Assembly (NCBI GenBank): GCA_036172225.1
Contig: CM069918.1
Span: forward strand, 30,666,561-30,730,560
Reading direction: 5' to 3'
DNA from: Cryptocoryne crispatula var. balansae
Taxonomy: Eukaryota; Streptophyta; Magnoliopsida; Alismatales; Araceae
Length of the DNA stretch: 64,000 nt
Positions 11,720-21,999 of this stretch are shown here, one piece after another; the first letter of the stretch is position 1; every line of letters starts with the position of its first letter. Both the position numbers and the translations under genes were made by a program. The notes below the pieces were generated by a model. The model was not told where the DNA came from, searched no databases, and saw only the letters and a list, made by a program, of their open reading frames with translations.

Positions 11720-13084
11720 ACCACCCCAGAAGATTCTGTTGCCAACAAACAAAGTATATATGCAAGTTGAATCTGATTCAGTACCAATAAAGCCTTCAGA
11801 ATAGCAGACTGTGGATATTTAAATGCAGAGAAGTCCCACATGAGAGAAAAATATAAACTTCTGTCTACACCAAAAGGTGTTCTCCACCAAGATTCCAGAT
11901 AATGTAGTTCTGATTGTCAAATCATGGAAAGAACTTATTCTTGAAGGAAAACACAGTTTTATTGAAACCACGTACGGCTGAATACTCTTGACACTTTTGG
12001 AGGAACAACATGCATACAAGAGGCTGGAGAGTGGAGTGGCTTTCCATCCGCATGACATCGGCCGATGTTGATTCTTCTCGGGTCGGCATATATATATTCA
12101 AATAGACCATTGGATATTCTGTTCTCCTCCGCAAAAGAAGTCCGAAAGATCAATCACATTTCGGTAGCGTTAAAGCCCCAAGTTCAATATAGCGAGGTTA
12201 TCAAGATTGGCAAGGTTAAATGCGAGAGGGCCAAAAAGAAGCTCCATATGGGAGGGAAATATAAAGTTACGCCAACTATCTGTTCATCAAGATTGAAAAT
12301 TCACATTGTTGTTTTTGTAAAATTATAGAAATAAAAGAACGAACTCCATGCTTCATGGTTCTTCTTTTTCATTCCTTTTCTTTTTTTTCTACAGTGTTTC
12401 TGAATGCAGAAAAGATTCCCAAAGCAAAAAAAGATTCGTTCCCATTTCTCTATATCTATGTGACTTTTCGTGCACACATGCATGTGGAGGAATAAGATGG
12501 TTTCAAAACAACAGAAGATTTGAAGATTCAGGACTCCAAAACATCTTTCATTCAAACATTTGATCAAACATGAGAAGTAAATCCAAGTGGTATATCCCGA
12601 AACAACAACCAACGCGGGCAGCCAATCTAGGAAACAGGCAAGAATGTTTTTGACGACGATGGTGAAGTCACCTGTGTAAATAGTTCTGATGAAAGGTCAT
12701 GGTGAAGGTGGAACTCAGCCATTTCAAATTCCCCACTACTGTCACTATCATTTTCTGCTCTTTTATGGCTTCCTCCACCTTGACTAACATAGTGATTGTT
12801 TCTCTCAATCTCTTAAGCTATGGTACGAATGATCACCAGTCAACTCAATCTTGTACATTAAAAAAACAACATAGCATTCTCATCTGCAAGGTAGTAGATT
12901 GCAAACGAAGTGACTATTGAGTTACATATTTATGCTCCAGTAAGGAGGGGGAAGGAAAAGAATCAGCTTTCTTGTTCGCTGTAATGGAGAGTTATAACAG
13001 AGACAACTGAATCAAACACAAATTTTGCTGAATTTTCCGAACAGAAGCATTATTTTAGTCAAATCCAACATGCGGAGTAACCTC

Positions 13085-13460
13085 AACAAACTCACCCGTC
13101 GATGCGGCCGCGGAAGGGCGCGGGGCACGGCGGGTGCCGCGGCGGGTGGCATGCGCGGCCGAACGGACGGCGTGGAGGCGGCGAGGCGTGCCGTCGCGCG
13201 GTGGGTGTTGGCGGCCAGGCGGCGGGTGACCGAGGCGGCACGGTGGCAGCCGCGTGGTACGCGCGAGCGGGAGACGTGAACAGGCGATGCCAAGGAGAAA
13301 TCGGCGCGCCCGAGGAAGCACAAGAGAGCGAAGGAGACGGGGCGTAACGCGGACGGTGGAGGCATTCGCGGGGCACCGAGAGAGAGGAGACGTATAGGAG
13401 AGCAGGACCGACGGTGGAGGGTGAAACAGTCGGCGGAGGGGCGGAGTTTCATCACGCGAA
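13085..13460. other. Second GC-rich island near the 5' end of the minus Helitron
   Basis: About 375 bp are GC-rich, with frames open on both strands and no recognisable domain. It lies just inside the 5' terminus of the Helitron and resembles a promoter or first exon of a monocot gene in composition only. Confidence 0.3.
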
Positions 13461-14633
13461 GGTGATCGGTTGAGGGAAATAAATCCGACGGTGAAGAACA
13501 GGACCGAACAAATCTAAAATTGATCGAACGGTTGACAAGAGGAGGACGAAAATTTGACACTCGCGCTTCTTATATTAAGTTAGATATATACTCTATTAGA
13601 AGTGTGAGTACCCTTTCCGTTGACAAGCATCTGGGCAACAGGGGTGTCTAAATACATCCTACGTTTATGGTCGTTGAATCAATCGGTCTAGGTGAATATT
13701 ACGTATGTGTGTATATATTGTTGGTCATTTCTATACGATGGATGTTTCAATAAGATTTTTTATGCTTGGTCATTTCAATTTTAGGTATTTATACATATTA
13801 GCAGATCTTGATATTTTTGGTCTCAAATTTTTGAAGTTTAAACATATTATACTTTGTTGTTCCCTTCTTTTCCGTCAAATACAAACATTTGGCTATAAAA
13901 TCAATGTTATACATGTACTTATCACTGAATCTATTTTACTAATTGTGGTCACTCTTAAGGATGGATAAATTTGAAGTGTCAAAATGCCGTGGTTCATAAG
14001 AAAGTTTTTAAGATTTACCTACTTCTTGGGGATGTACGGAAGATGAGATTTCAATTCAATTTCAATAAAAAATTAAATGTTTCAGTACTTATTAATATTT
14101 CCTATAACTTATTACAATGGAAATTGAAATCAAATATTCTGATAACATTTTATTTTACTACTTTTGAATATATATTGCTAAAAATAATATTATAATAAAA
14201 TATAAACAACTAAATTTTAAAAAACATGATATATAGTCATGAGAAAAGGTAAAAATAAGATATTAAAGGGATTATGGATTACCGGGTTGCAGTCGGGTCG
14301 ATCGACTCGGATAGATTCGGGCTAACTCAAATAGACCAATCAAGCCACCTCCTGGCTAAACCGAGGCTAGCCCAATGGCTAGCCGCAAGGGCACTTAAGA
14401 CACCACCAAGCCCCTCAAGTGCCTAGATAAGACCTGCATGGGCTCTCCTATCCTCCCCACACCTTCTCCACCCCCAATTCTCTTTCTCTCTCTCTCTCTA
14501 AAAACTTCTTATATTAATGGAAATCATTAATAAAGTCATGGGGTACTTCCATGTATGGTGGAGATTCTTTCATTGTGTGTTATGTTGTAATCCTCTTTTT
14601 TCTTACGTTTCAAATAAATTGTTACCTTCTTTA

Positions 14634-14876
14634 TGCCCTGTTTGCTAACACTATTAAGTACCACTCTTACTATCAATTTTAAAATTGATATTGATAAGAA
14701 CCATTAAGAGGTGTTTGGTTGATTGTATCAATTTTAAAATTTGTAGTGTAAATAAAGCATATTATGTAATACAAGTGTCAACTTATATTACTTTTGATAT
14801 TGATATTCCAATATTTAAAAATATTAATATCAATATTGATATAGTACCAAAAATAAAACTCTAACTATACAAGATA
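14634..14876. mobile_element. Tourist-like MITE (TGCCCTGTTTGG family) in E1
   Basis: The element is flanked by TTA (14631-14633 and 14877-14879). Its left end is TGCCCTGTTTGC and its right end is decayed. It is rich in the near-palindrome ATTTTAAAATTGATATTGAT. The TTA duplication and the terminus fit PIF/Harbinger MITEs. The same insertion is present in E2 and E3. Confidence 0.6.
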
Positions 14877-15764
14877 TTAAGTTACCTTCAAAAATCTATT
14901 ATCGGATTGTAGAATTATAGAATTCATGTGGATAATCTTTTTCACCTGCTTTTGCTTAGAACAAAAGTAACAATGCAATTTTGGTTCCCTATTGTTAAGA
15001 TGGGGTAACAAGAACATTCAGCCAATTATGGAACATAAAGTTACCTATGATAATGTCCTTGTGTAGAATTTTTTAAAATTTTGGCGCTGCTAATTATTAA
15101 TGTCGATTTTGGTTTTTTGCATATGTTTTAGTAAATTATATGATAAAATCACATTCAATTTTTCTCTTAAATCTATACTATAAAATATGTTCATAATTTA
15201 AAATGAGATATACGATGCCAAGGCTGGTTAATCATCTACTCAAGGTAGTCAATTTAATGATTGCTGATGGTTGAAGGAGTATTGTAACATTCTTTCATAT
15301 TCATATTCTTTGGATGTAAGAGTTTTTTTTTGGGAGCCGAAGGGTGCTTTTTTTTGCAATGTTCTCATGTTAGGAATCATCTACGAAATTGTAAAGGAAG
15401 ACTTTCTCTTTCGCCGTCTCTTCTAAATTCAAGTATCCTTGAGTGTTCCTATCTGTTTATGATACTCTTGTTATTTTGTTTTGTATAGGCAGTATATTTT
15501 CTCTTATCTTTTTTCTTATATGCCATGTAGTTACTCTTAATTGAACACATACCCTTCTAAAAAACTGTTTTTTATACCTCATAAAAATGAAATGTTATGG
15601 ACCATTGCATTGATTTTTCTATTTTTACTTTAACATAACTTTTATTACTTAATGCTATCCACTATAACTCAAACACTACTATCCATGTTTGTTTTAATCA
15701 AGCCTAACACATTAACAAGTCTAGAGACTTATGCCTTAGAGGCATTGAGAAAACACCTCATCAC

Positions 15765-15800
15765 CATCTCAAATCTTTATAAATAGAGTTATAAACACAA
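15765..15800 (+). promoter_or_regulatory. TATA-box-like sequence in element E
   Basis: CTTTATAAATAGAG is a good plant TATA box. It is followed at a suitable distance by a pyrimidine-rich segment. No gene follows, so any promoter activity is unproven. Confidence 0.2.
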
Positions 15801-16073
15801 TATAGACTGAGTGATTTATTTCAACAATCAGCTCTTGCTAAGATAAGAGTATAAGACAAAATTGACACTTTTTTTCTCTTCTTGATTGATTGTGTTAGAT
15901 AAGGCTAAAGGACTATGTTCTAGAAGGATTGTCGGGACAATGGTATGCCTCTTGATTTGCCATTCCCTAATTTGCGCAAGCTAGATGTGAACAAGAATGT
16001 GTGTTAGTGTTTTCATTAGGATAGTACAGCTATATAAGTTAATTGTATTTCTTTTTCACCTATTCTATTACTA

Positions 16074-16140
16074 TCTATTAGAAGTGTGAGTGCCCTTTTC
16101 ATCGACAAGTATCTGCCCATCCTTCCTGTCTAAATACATA
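16074..16140 (+). mobile_element. Further Helitron-type 5' end
   Basis: TCTATTAGAAGTGTGAGT recurs right after an A, followed by GCCCTTTTCATCGACAAG, and resembles the E 5' end for about 60 bases before diverging. No matching 3' terminus is visible downstream, so its length is unknown. Confidence 0.55.
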
Positions 16141-16187
16141 TAGCTTCCAATCTTCATTTACATCGTTGGATTTATCATCAACATTTA

Positions 16188-16840
16188 GGGTCCATTTGGA
16201 TCCCCATAAAACTGGGTGGCATAGTAGGTTTCCCGAAAAGTTTAGTACCATGACTATTTGGCTGTCTGTAATATACATAGTCAACTAAAAATACTTTCTG
16301 TTGATCACGTAAAACCCAGATTTTGGCGTCGGCTGCCATGCGATGTATGCCATTTTCCAGAGACAAGGCCTAAGGCAGAACAGTTGTTGGCCAAATTAAA
16401 TAAACATACTTATATTTATTTATATTTTTAAAAAATTTAATCATGATCTCTAAATAATATTTTATTAAATAGTAATTTTAATTATAGGTCTTTAAGTTGT
16501 TAAAATTATAAAAATTAATCAATTCAAAATTTATACAGTTTCACGTCAGTATTATATCATAAGAAAAAAGAAACTTATATATAATTTGTAAACTTATATA
16601 GAATTATAATATTTTTATAAAAACTGATTAAGTGGAATTAAATATCAAATCCTATTTTGAAAATTAATGAGAGAATCATGAAATAGAACATGTTTTAGGT
16701 TTTTCTTCAAATTACTTTAAAAGAAACATTTCAAGAAAATTGTTTTCAGATCTACCAAATAAAACATATGGGCATTCTTTTTCGTGAAAAGTTAATTCAA
16801 GGTAAAATAATTTCAATGTTTTTCATGAACCAAATGGACC
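16188..16840. mobile_element. PIF/Harbinger-type non-autonomous element with TTA duplication
   Basis: The inverted termini are GGGTCCATTTGG and, at the right end, CCAAATGGACC. TTA lies directly outside both (16185-16187 and 16841-16843). The length is 653 bp, AT-rich in the middle, with no transposase. Short frames at 16099-16366 on the minus strand overlap the left end and show no domain. Confidence 0.65.
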
Positions 16841-18100
16841 TTAGTTTCTTCCCCCTCCGTTGAGATTCCCTTCGTTGCCTCCCCACCCCTGCTCCATTTC
16901 CTCCGCTAGCGGCTCGCAATATCCTTGGAGAAGCTCTCGGCCCTCCCCCTTCGCCGCCTCACCCCACTCCGTTTTCTCTGCATCTTAGAACCTCCTCATC
17001 TTCATTATGTAAGGATCTACACTTCTTTTTTCCAAAGGAAGAAGGCTGTAGCCAGCCTCTCGATCGTTCGTCTTCTATGCATATTTCGATAACTTTTATT
17101 ATTGGATATGTCCATGTTCCTGCTTCCAATCCTTGCTCTGCTACTTAATAGTGCATTCGATCTACCCTTTAAGTGTGCCTCTATGTGTTTAGTGTTTGTT
17201 GGCACATACATTGTGCACTCCTATATTTGTGAGAGTTACCAAATTTAATGCTTATCTTTTATGAAATTATTGTGTTTAATATGTGGGTTTGTTTCTAAAT
17301 GAGGTTTTTTGTGTTAACCTTCAAAAATTAAAATTTTTTTATGAAATTATTGTGTCGTTAATGTGTGCCGTCACATACACTGTTCACTCTTGTATTTGTG
17401 TAAGTTACCATTAGAGTTTGTTCTTAAATGAACTTTTCTTTGTCAACCTACAAAAAGTGAAAGCTTAACTTTTTTATGAAATTCTTGTGTTTAGTGTGTG
17501 CGGGCTTATACATTGTGAACTCCAGTATTCATGTAAGTTACTGTTAGAGTTTGTTTTAAAATGAATTTTTCTGTCAAGTCAACCTTCAAAAATTGAAAGC
17601 TTGTTTTTTTTTGAAATTACTACTTTTGCTTATTGTCTATATGCCAATTAGCTAAAATTATGCATTAGATTAAATCTTATGTGATCAATCTTTTTGCAGG
17701 AAATAAAGATTGTTGAGTTAATGAAACCCGTTGGTTGGGTGTACATATCCTTATCTGGAACAGATCCTTGGTCAATCACTTGCTTGTTTGTGAAAGTGAT
17801 GTAACTTTTGCTTTAATTCTATGCTTTTCTGAAGTTTCATCTATATGCAACTTTAATTATATAAGGTCACGGTCATATGATTTGTTGACTTTAAATGAGT
17901 AACTGTCATGAGTTATTCGGTATAATTAATGTTTTGTAGCCTTTTTCTCATTTACAGAAAGAAAGCACATTTTTTCCCAAAGTCTCTTGAATGGGCTAAA
18001 CATGCATTTATCGTGTTTTTTTTTTACTTTATAAAACCATTTTTGAGGATTTGTAACGCGCGCACATGGATGGCTAGATTTCCAATACAAGAGTAACAAT
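16841..18100. other. Intergenic stretch with a CT-rich block and tandem repeats
   Basis: A CT-rich block at about 16850-16990 resembles a 5' untranslated exon ending near a GTAAGG, and a TTTTGCAG lies at about 17692-17700, but I see no coding frame linking them. The tandem repeat at 17183-17620 lies between them. The stretch runs into the 3' flank of the FAD2 pseudogene. Confidence 0.35.
17183..17620. repeat. Tandem repeat, about three diverged units of roughly 140 bp
   Basis: Each unit contains a version of CACATACATTGTGCACTC, then GTAAGTTACCATTAGAG, then a TTCTTAAATGAACTTTT-like segment and an A/T-rich end near TTATGAAATTATTGTG. The units have diverged by many substitutions, so the array is old. 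Confidence 0.55.
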
Positions 18101-18324
18101 ATATACATATATATATATATATAAAAGAGCACAAGAACAACAGAGAGTTCGATCAGATTAATGAGCAGCTTCCATGGACGATGGATATGATCTCCGGGAG
18201 AGAAGGGCACTAGTAATTTAGTAAAACAGAAGCAGACGGGTAGTGCGAGAGAGAGAGAGAGCGCTAGGGACCGGCACTCCTCCGGTGCGTCGTCTGTGTC
18301 CTCGCCAACAATTAATTAATTAAT

Positions 18325-19886
18325 CTAGAACTTGTTCTTGTACCAGAAGATGCCGGCGGATGAGTGCTCATCGGGCTCCACATAGATGCATTCCTTCACC
18401 TCCCTCCAGACCGCCATGGGGACGGGCGTCGGGTCGAAGTGGTAGTACTCCCCGAGGATGGGCCTGATCGGGACCGGATCCTCTGTGCACCTCGGTGTGC
18501 ACCTCAATGCATACCACTTCTTAAATTAATCTAATTATGTGATCAAATTAGTTATTTTAATCATTTTTAAGACCGTGAATATACATATATAATATGTGAT
18601 GTTATATTTTATGAAAATCAACATTAAATATATTTTATACATATTTATTTAAATTAAAAATATAATTAATTTAAAAAATAGTATAAATTGAAAAAATATT
18701 AATATTACTTCTTTTTATCAATATATAATATATATTTATATTCACAGTCTTAAAAATGATTAAACTAATTAATTTGATCACGTAATTAGATGAATTTAAG
18801 AAGTGGTGTGCATTGAGGTGCACACCGAGGTGCACAGAGTATCCGGTCCCGGCCTGATCGCCTCGGTCGCCGCCGCGGCGTGTGGTAGTGGGGAATGGTC
18901 GAGAACAGGTGGTGGGCGACGTGGGTGTCCGTGATGTTGTGGAACACCCTGTTCAGCACGCCGTAGTCTCGGTCGACCGTGGCCAGCGCCCCGCGCAGCC
19001 AGTCCCACTCCGACGAGTCGTAGTGCGGCAGCGCCGGGTGGGTGTGCTGCAGGTAGGTGATCAGCACGAGGCAGCCGTTCGCCACCACCAGCGGCGCGCC
19101 GTACACCCGCACCACCCATCCGACCGAGCGGCGGCACGCCAGGCGGAGGAGGACGCAGGCCATGCCGAGGACGCCGGCGTCCGAGACGAAGATCTGCGCG
19201 CGCTCGCGGTCGGAGTAGATGGGGCCGTACGGGTCGAAATGGCAGGCGATGCGGTCGTAGTGGCGGCCGCCGAGGCTGAAGGCCAGGTACATGGGCCAGC
19301 CCAGCGTCAGGGCGACGAGCACTTTGATGCAGCGGGCGGGGGGGTTGTTCGTGTGCTTGGATAAATACCAGGGGAGCCCCGCCTTGGGCTTCGGGACGAA
19401 CGCCTCGTCCCTCTCGAGGCTGCCGGTGTTGGAGTGGTGCCGGCGGTGGCTGTACTTCCAGGAGAAGTAGGGAACGAGGAGCGCCGAGTGCAGCACCAGC
19501 CCGACGATGTCGTCGAGCGGCGCGTAGTCGGAGAAGGCATGGTGGCCGCACTCGTGCGCGATGACCCAGACGCCGTTGAGGACGCAGCCCTGCGCCGCCC
19601 AGTAGAGGGGCCAGGCGATGAGATGCAGCGGGGAGGGGAGGAGGGGGAAGAAGGTGAGGGCGACGTAGAGAAAGGCGGAGGCGACGGCGAGGTCCTGCGC
19701 GAGGTAGGAGAAGGATCGGACGGCGGAACGCTGGAAGCAGTGCGGAGGGATGGCCTTCTTGAGCTCCCCCAGGGTGAACGGCGGCTTGGCGGTGGGCACC
19801 CGGCGCAGCGGGTCGCTCCCCACGCGCGCCTTCTGCTCCTCGCCGTAGCGATCCTCAGCGACCACCATGCGGCCCCCGGCACCCAT
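18325..19886 (-). pseudogene. FAD2: FAD2-type delta-12 oleate desaturase, broken by a MITE and a frameshift
   Basis: FAD2 makes linoleate from oleate on phosphatidylcholine in the ER membrane. From the ATG at 19884-19886 the frame reads through all three histidine boxes of the family: HECGHH, HRRHH and HVAHH. The stop is at 18325-18327, after an aromatic C-terminus (WYKNKF) of the ER-retrieval type. Without the insert and the extra bases the coding length would be 389 codons, normal for FAD2, with no intron in the coding part. There are two lesions. Just after HYH a GT pair is doubled (18880-18883 on the plus strand), a +2 shift. Eleven codons later a 381-bp MITE (18470-18850) splits the ATEAIRP / ILGEYY junction. 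The open frame now runs into the MITE and stops near 18786, losing the C-terminus. The GC-rich codon use is typical of monocots. Everything apart from these lesions looks young and well preserved. Family identity is certain; loss of function is inferred. Confidence 0.93.
18470..18850. mobile_element. Mutator-type MITE inserted in FAD2, 9-bp target duplication
   Basis: The element is 381 bp. Its long terminal inverted repeats start GGGACCGGATMCTCTGTGCA and stay alignable for roughly 115 bp on each side. The perfect duplication GGCCTGATC flanks it (18461-18469 and 18851-18859). Removing the element and one 9-mer joins the FAD2 frame exactly at AIRP|ILGEYY. The 9-bp duplication, the ends starting in G and the long inverted repeats are Mutator characters. 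The AT-rich centre has no coding capacity. Confidence 0.9.
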
Positions 19887-19950
19887 TCTCGCGCGCGTTC
19901 GCCGGCGGAGGACGGAGGAGAGATGAGCAGAGCAGACCGCCGCGCCCCAC

Positions 19951-19985
19951 CCTGCAGGAAGGAAGAAGAGAAAGAACTTGGGTTT
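19951..19985 (-). other. Probable 3' splice site of the FAD2 leader intron
   Basis: On the minus strand a pyrimidine tract (TTTCTCTTCTTCCTTCCTGC) ends in an AG at 19953-19952, about 65 bases before the ATG. FAD2 genes commonly have an intron in the 5' leader ending shortly before the start codon. The donor and promoter are not visible. A MITE starts 13 bases further upstream, so the intron or promoter may be interrupted. Confidence 0.45.
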
Positions 19986-19998
19986 GCTTAAATAATAA

Positions 19999-20326
19999 GG
20001 GGGTGTTCGGTTGCATGATAATTTTTTTGTACACATAAAAAATTGTATTAAAATAAAAAAAGAATTAGCTCATGATATAAAATTATCATGCTTGGAGGGA
20101 TGTGATTACAAAAAAGAGTAACAACCACACATGAACACGACCAAACAAAGTGGAGGGACCACAAGAAAAAGGAAAGAGGTGAGACCCTCTTTTTTTTTGT
20201 TTAAGAAGAAAATCACTTTTAAAACATAAAATTGTCATGGTTACCAAACACCTCTTTTAACAAGTTTTCTTACAATTTTTAAAAATTAAAACAAAAACTT
20301 TCGTTATCGTGCAACCAAACAGCCCA
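19999..20326. mobile_element. Tourist-like MITE upstream of FAD2 (TGGGGTGTTTGG family)
   Basis: The element is 328 bp, with inverted ends GGGGGTGTTCGGTTGCA and TGCAACCAAACAGCCCA-like sequence. TAA flanks both sides (19996-19998 and 20327-20329). It belongs to the same family as the copies at 22627 and 43150. It lies directly behind the FAD2 leader on the minus strand. Confidence 0.7.
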
Positions 20327-20339
20327 TAATAAACCCCGG

Positions 20340-20748
20340 ATCAAATTGTACCACCCGCGTCGACGGTAGCAAAAAAAGAAGGTCCAGGGTAGATTTGACT
20401 CAAAAATAAAGTTTAGTATAAGATATAATTTATTAAATATTTCATATTAATATAAAAAATATCGTCTTCCATGTTGTATGTCATTGAACCCACCTCATCT
20501 TTTATCTTCTGTTCAATATAGACCATCAAATAATTTTCAATAAAATTGTATTATATTCTAATTTAAAATTAAAATAAATAATACTTATAGTCGAAAACAC
20601 ATTCTTCTTTTAAAATATAAAAATGCTGTACACTTAATAAAAAAATATTCTCGTAAAAAATACATAAGTGAAACCAAAAACTATATAATACAATTTTGTT
20701 AACGTAAAAATATACTTTCAGGTGATGGAAGAGTGTTCAGAGCGTATG

Positions 20749-20750
<2 letters not shown>
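20340..20750. other. AT-rich non-coding stretch
   Basis: No open frame of interest, no splice pattern and no clear element ends are visible. Confidence 0.5.

Positions 20751-20791
<41 letters not shown>
20751..20791. repeat. (GA)n microsatellite
   Basis: About 20 uninterrupted GA units lie directly before the first copy of the tandem duplication. Confidence 0.95.
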
Positions 20792-20794
<3 letters not shown>

Positions 20795-20797
20795 GAA

Positions 20798-21023
20798 ACT
20801 AAAGTATTTGGTAAAATCATAAAACAAATTCATAAACATTATAACATATTAAAATTTACTCTCATTTTATCTAGCTAGATACAACTAATTAAATCCCATA
20901 GAAACGGAGCTCTTCTAATTTATTTATTTTTGTAATGCAATCAGGTGACAGTTGATAAGGGAGGGCATATTTCTCATACTTTTAGAAGGAATTTATAACA
21001 CCCTATAAAGGAGCAGGGGGAGC

Positions 21024-21067
<44 letters not shown>

Positions 21068-21537
21068 GAGTTCCTCCGATTTATATGAAGCGTGGTGACA
21101 ATTGAGGAGAGAGCGCCGACCGTGCGTAGCACGGTTGGCACCCTCCCTCCGCCTGGGGGCGTAGGGCGTGGCTTCGCTTCTCGGCAGCGCCGAGCCGAGC
21201 ACCCCCTGGGGGGGTGACTGGTGGGGTTCGAGCGGCTCGAACCCCCGTTGCCTGCTATGCCGCAGGAGTAGCTGGCCACCGGGCCACGTGATCAAAAAAA
21301 AAAAGACAATTGAGAAGAGGAAACTAAAGTAAAATCATAAAACAAATTCATAAACATTTTAACATATTAAAATTTACTCTCTAATTTTATCTAGCTAGAT
21401 ACAACTAAATCCCATAGAAACGGAGCTCTTCTGATTTTTTTTTGTAATGCAATCAGGTGGCAGTTGATAAGAGAGGGCATATTTCTCATACTTTTAAAAG
21501 GAACTTATAACACCCTATAAAGAAGCAGGGGGAGCAT
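20798..21537. repeat. Direct duplication of about 230 bp with inserted DNA between the copies
   Basis: About 20798-21024 and 21319-21537 match closely, both running from AAACTAAAGT through TAGCTAGATACAACTAA and ATGCAATCAGGTG to GCAGGGGGAGCA. Between the copies lie a second GA run (21028-21064) and the GC-rich SINE-like segment. Confidence 0.8.
21112..21304 (-). mobile_element. Possible tRNA-derived SINE
   Basis: The segment is 193 bp and GC-rich in an AT-rich setting, flanked by an imperfect 15-bp direct repeat (GACAATTGAGGAGAG and GACAATTGAGAAGAG at 21097-21111 and 21305-21319). On the minus strand TGGCCCGGTGG fits a pol III A box. About 35 bases later GGTTCGAGCC fits a B box. An A-run lies at the other end in plus orientation (21294-21304), so box orientation and tail orientation disagree. 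That leaves the strand, and the SINE call itself, open. Confidence 0.45.
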
Positions 21538-21889
21538 ACGTTTCAGTCTGATTTGATCTAAATGATTTTTTTGCTCAAACTGAATTGAATCAAACGGATT
21601 TCAATTCCATTCGGCTTGATTTAATTTGATTTAAATTATATATATAAATAATTAAATTAAATATTTTTGCATACATAAATATTGATTCTAAGTGAAAATA
21701 ATCGAAATAAATATTACTTTATTATAGAAAATTAAAAAATTGTATTTTTTAAATATTATAAAATTTTTATAATTTATACTTTAATTTAATTTAATTTTGA
21801 AGACTCTGAGTCAAATCAAAATGAATCAAATCGAATAGGATCGATTCAAACAAGTCGATTCAACTTGAATTTTCTATTCGAATCGTTTA

Positions 21890-21994
21890 GGACCTGCTTG
21901 GTACCATAAAATTTTGAGGATAAACTTGAATTATCCTTCGAATTTTAAGGATAACCTGAGTTTATCTCCAAGTTATTCCCGTACCAAGCGTATT
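21890..21994. mobile_element. Small Tourist-like MITE
   Basis: TTA (21887-21889) then GGACCTGCTTGGTACC on the left, and GTACCAAGCG shortly before TTA (21995-21997) on the right. The interior is an imperfect palindrome of GGATAA-type segments. About 105 bp. Confidence 0.4.
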
Positions 21995-21999
21995 TTAGT

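Larger units (their letters stand above)
6856..13584 (-). mobile_element. Complete Helitron of 6729 bp, minus strand, inserted in a TA-repeat spacer
   Basis: On the minus strand the 5' end is at 13584 (TCTAACTTAATATAAGAAGC, then GCGAGTGTC). The 3' end is at 6856 (CGTACACGTGCGAAGCACAT, then TCCTTGACTAG). It lies between TA-repeat DNA on both sides (6842-6855 and 13585-13591) with no target duplication, as expected for a Helitron inserting between A and T. Unit B carries the uninterrupted equivalent of the target (29859-29871), which fixes both borders. I find no Rep/helicase frame, so it is non-autonomous. It contains GC-rich blocks and exon-like fragments that I cannot assign to a family. Confidence 0.8.
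13592..16073 (+). mobile_element. Element E, copy 1 (Helitron-type 5' end)
   Basis: The copy begins TCTATTAGAAGTGTGAGT and then ACCCTTTCCGTTGACAAGC. It matches E2 (29872 onward) for about 1.27 kb and E3 (61606-64000) over its whole visible length, nearly base for base. It starts seven bases after the 5' end of the minus Helitron, so the two lie head to head. I see no 3' terminus before another 5'-like end at 16074, so this copy is probably truncated or invaded there. Short open frames such as the one at 13705-13968 exist in all copies but look non-coding. Confidence 0.65.

Noticed and set aside
13012..13560. 182-codon open frame on the minus strand
   Set aside because: It lies in a GC-rich block with other frames open on both strands and no known motif, and it overlaps the Helitron 5' end.
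13705..13968. Hydrophobic 87-codon frame repeated in E1, E2 and E3
   Set aside because: In E2 the frame is broken early (30018-30221), and the surrounding non-coding sequence is equally conserved, so there is no sign of coding selection.
15765..16060. A retroviral-type or pararetroviral promoter in element E suggested by the good TATA box
   Set aside because: No viral coding sequence is recognisable anywhere in E; a lone TATA motif in AT-rich DNA is weak evidence.
18882..19364. Long open frame on the plus strand across FAD2 (and others at 18796-19551, 19307-19882 and 19434-19991)
   Set aside because: They are shadow frames of the GC-rich FAD2 coding sequence. The minus frame with the three histidine boxes is clearly the real one.
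21240..21290. A tRNA gene
   Set aside because: Only A- and B-box-like stretches are present. No cloverleaf with an acceptor stem and anticodon arm could be drawn.
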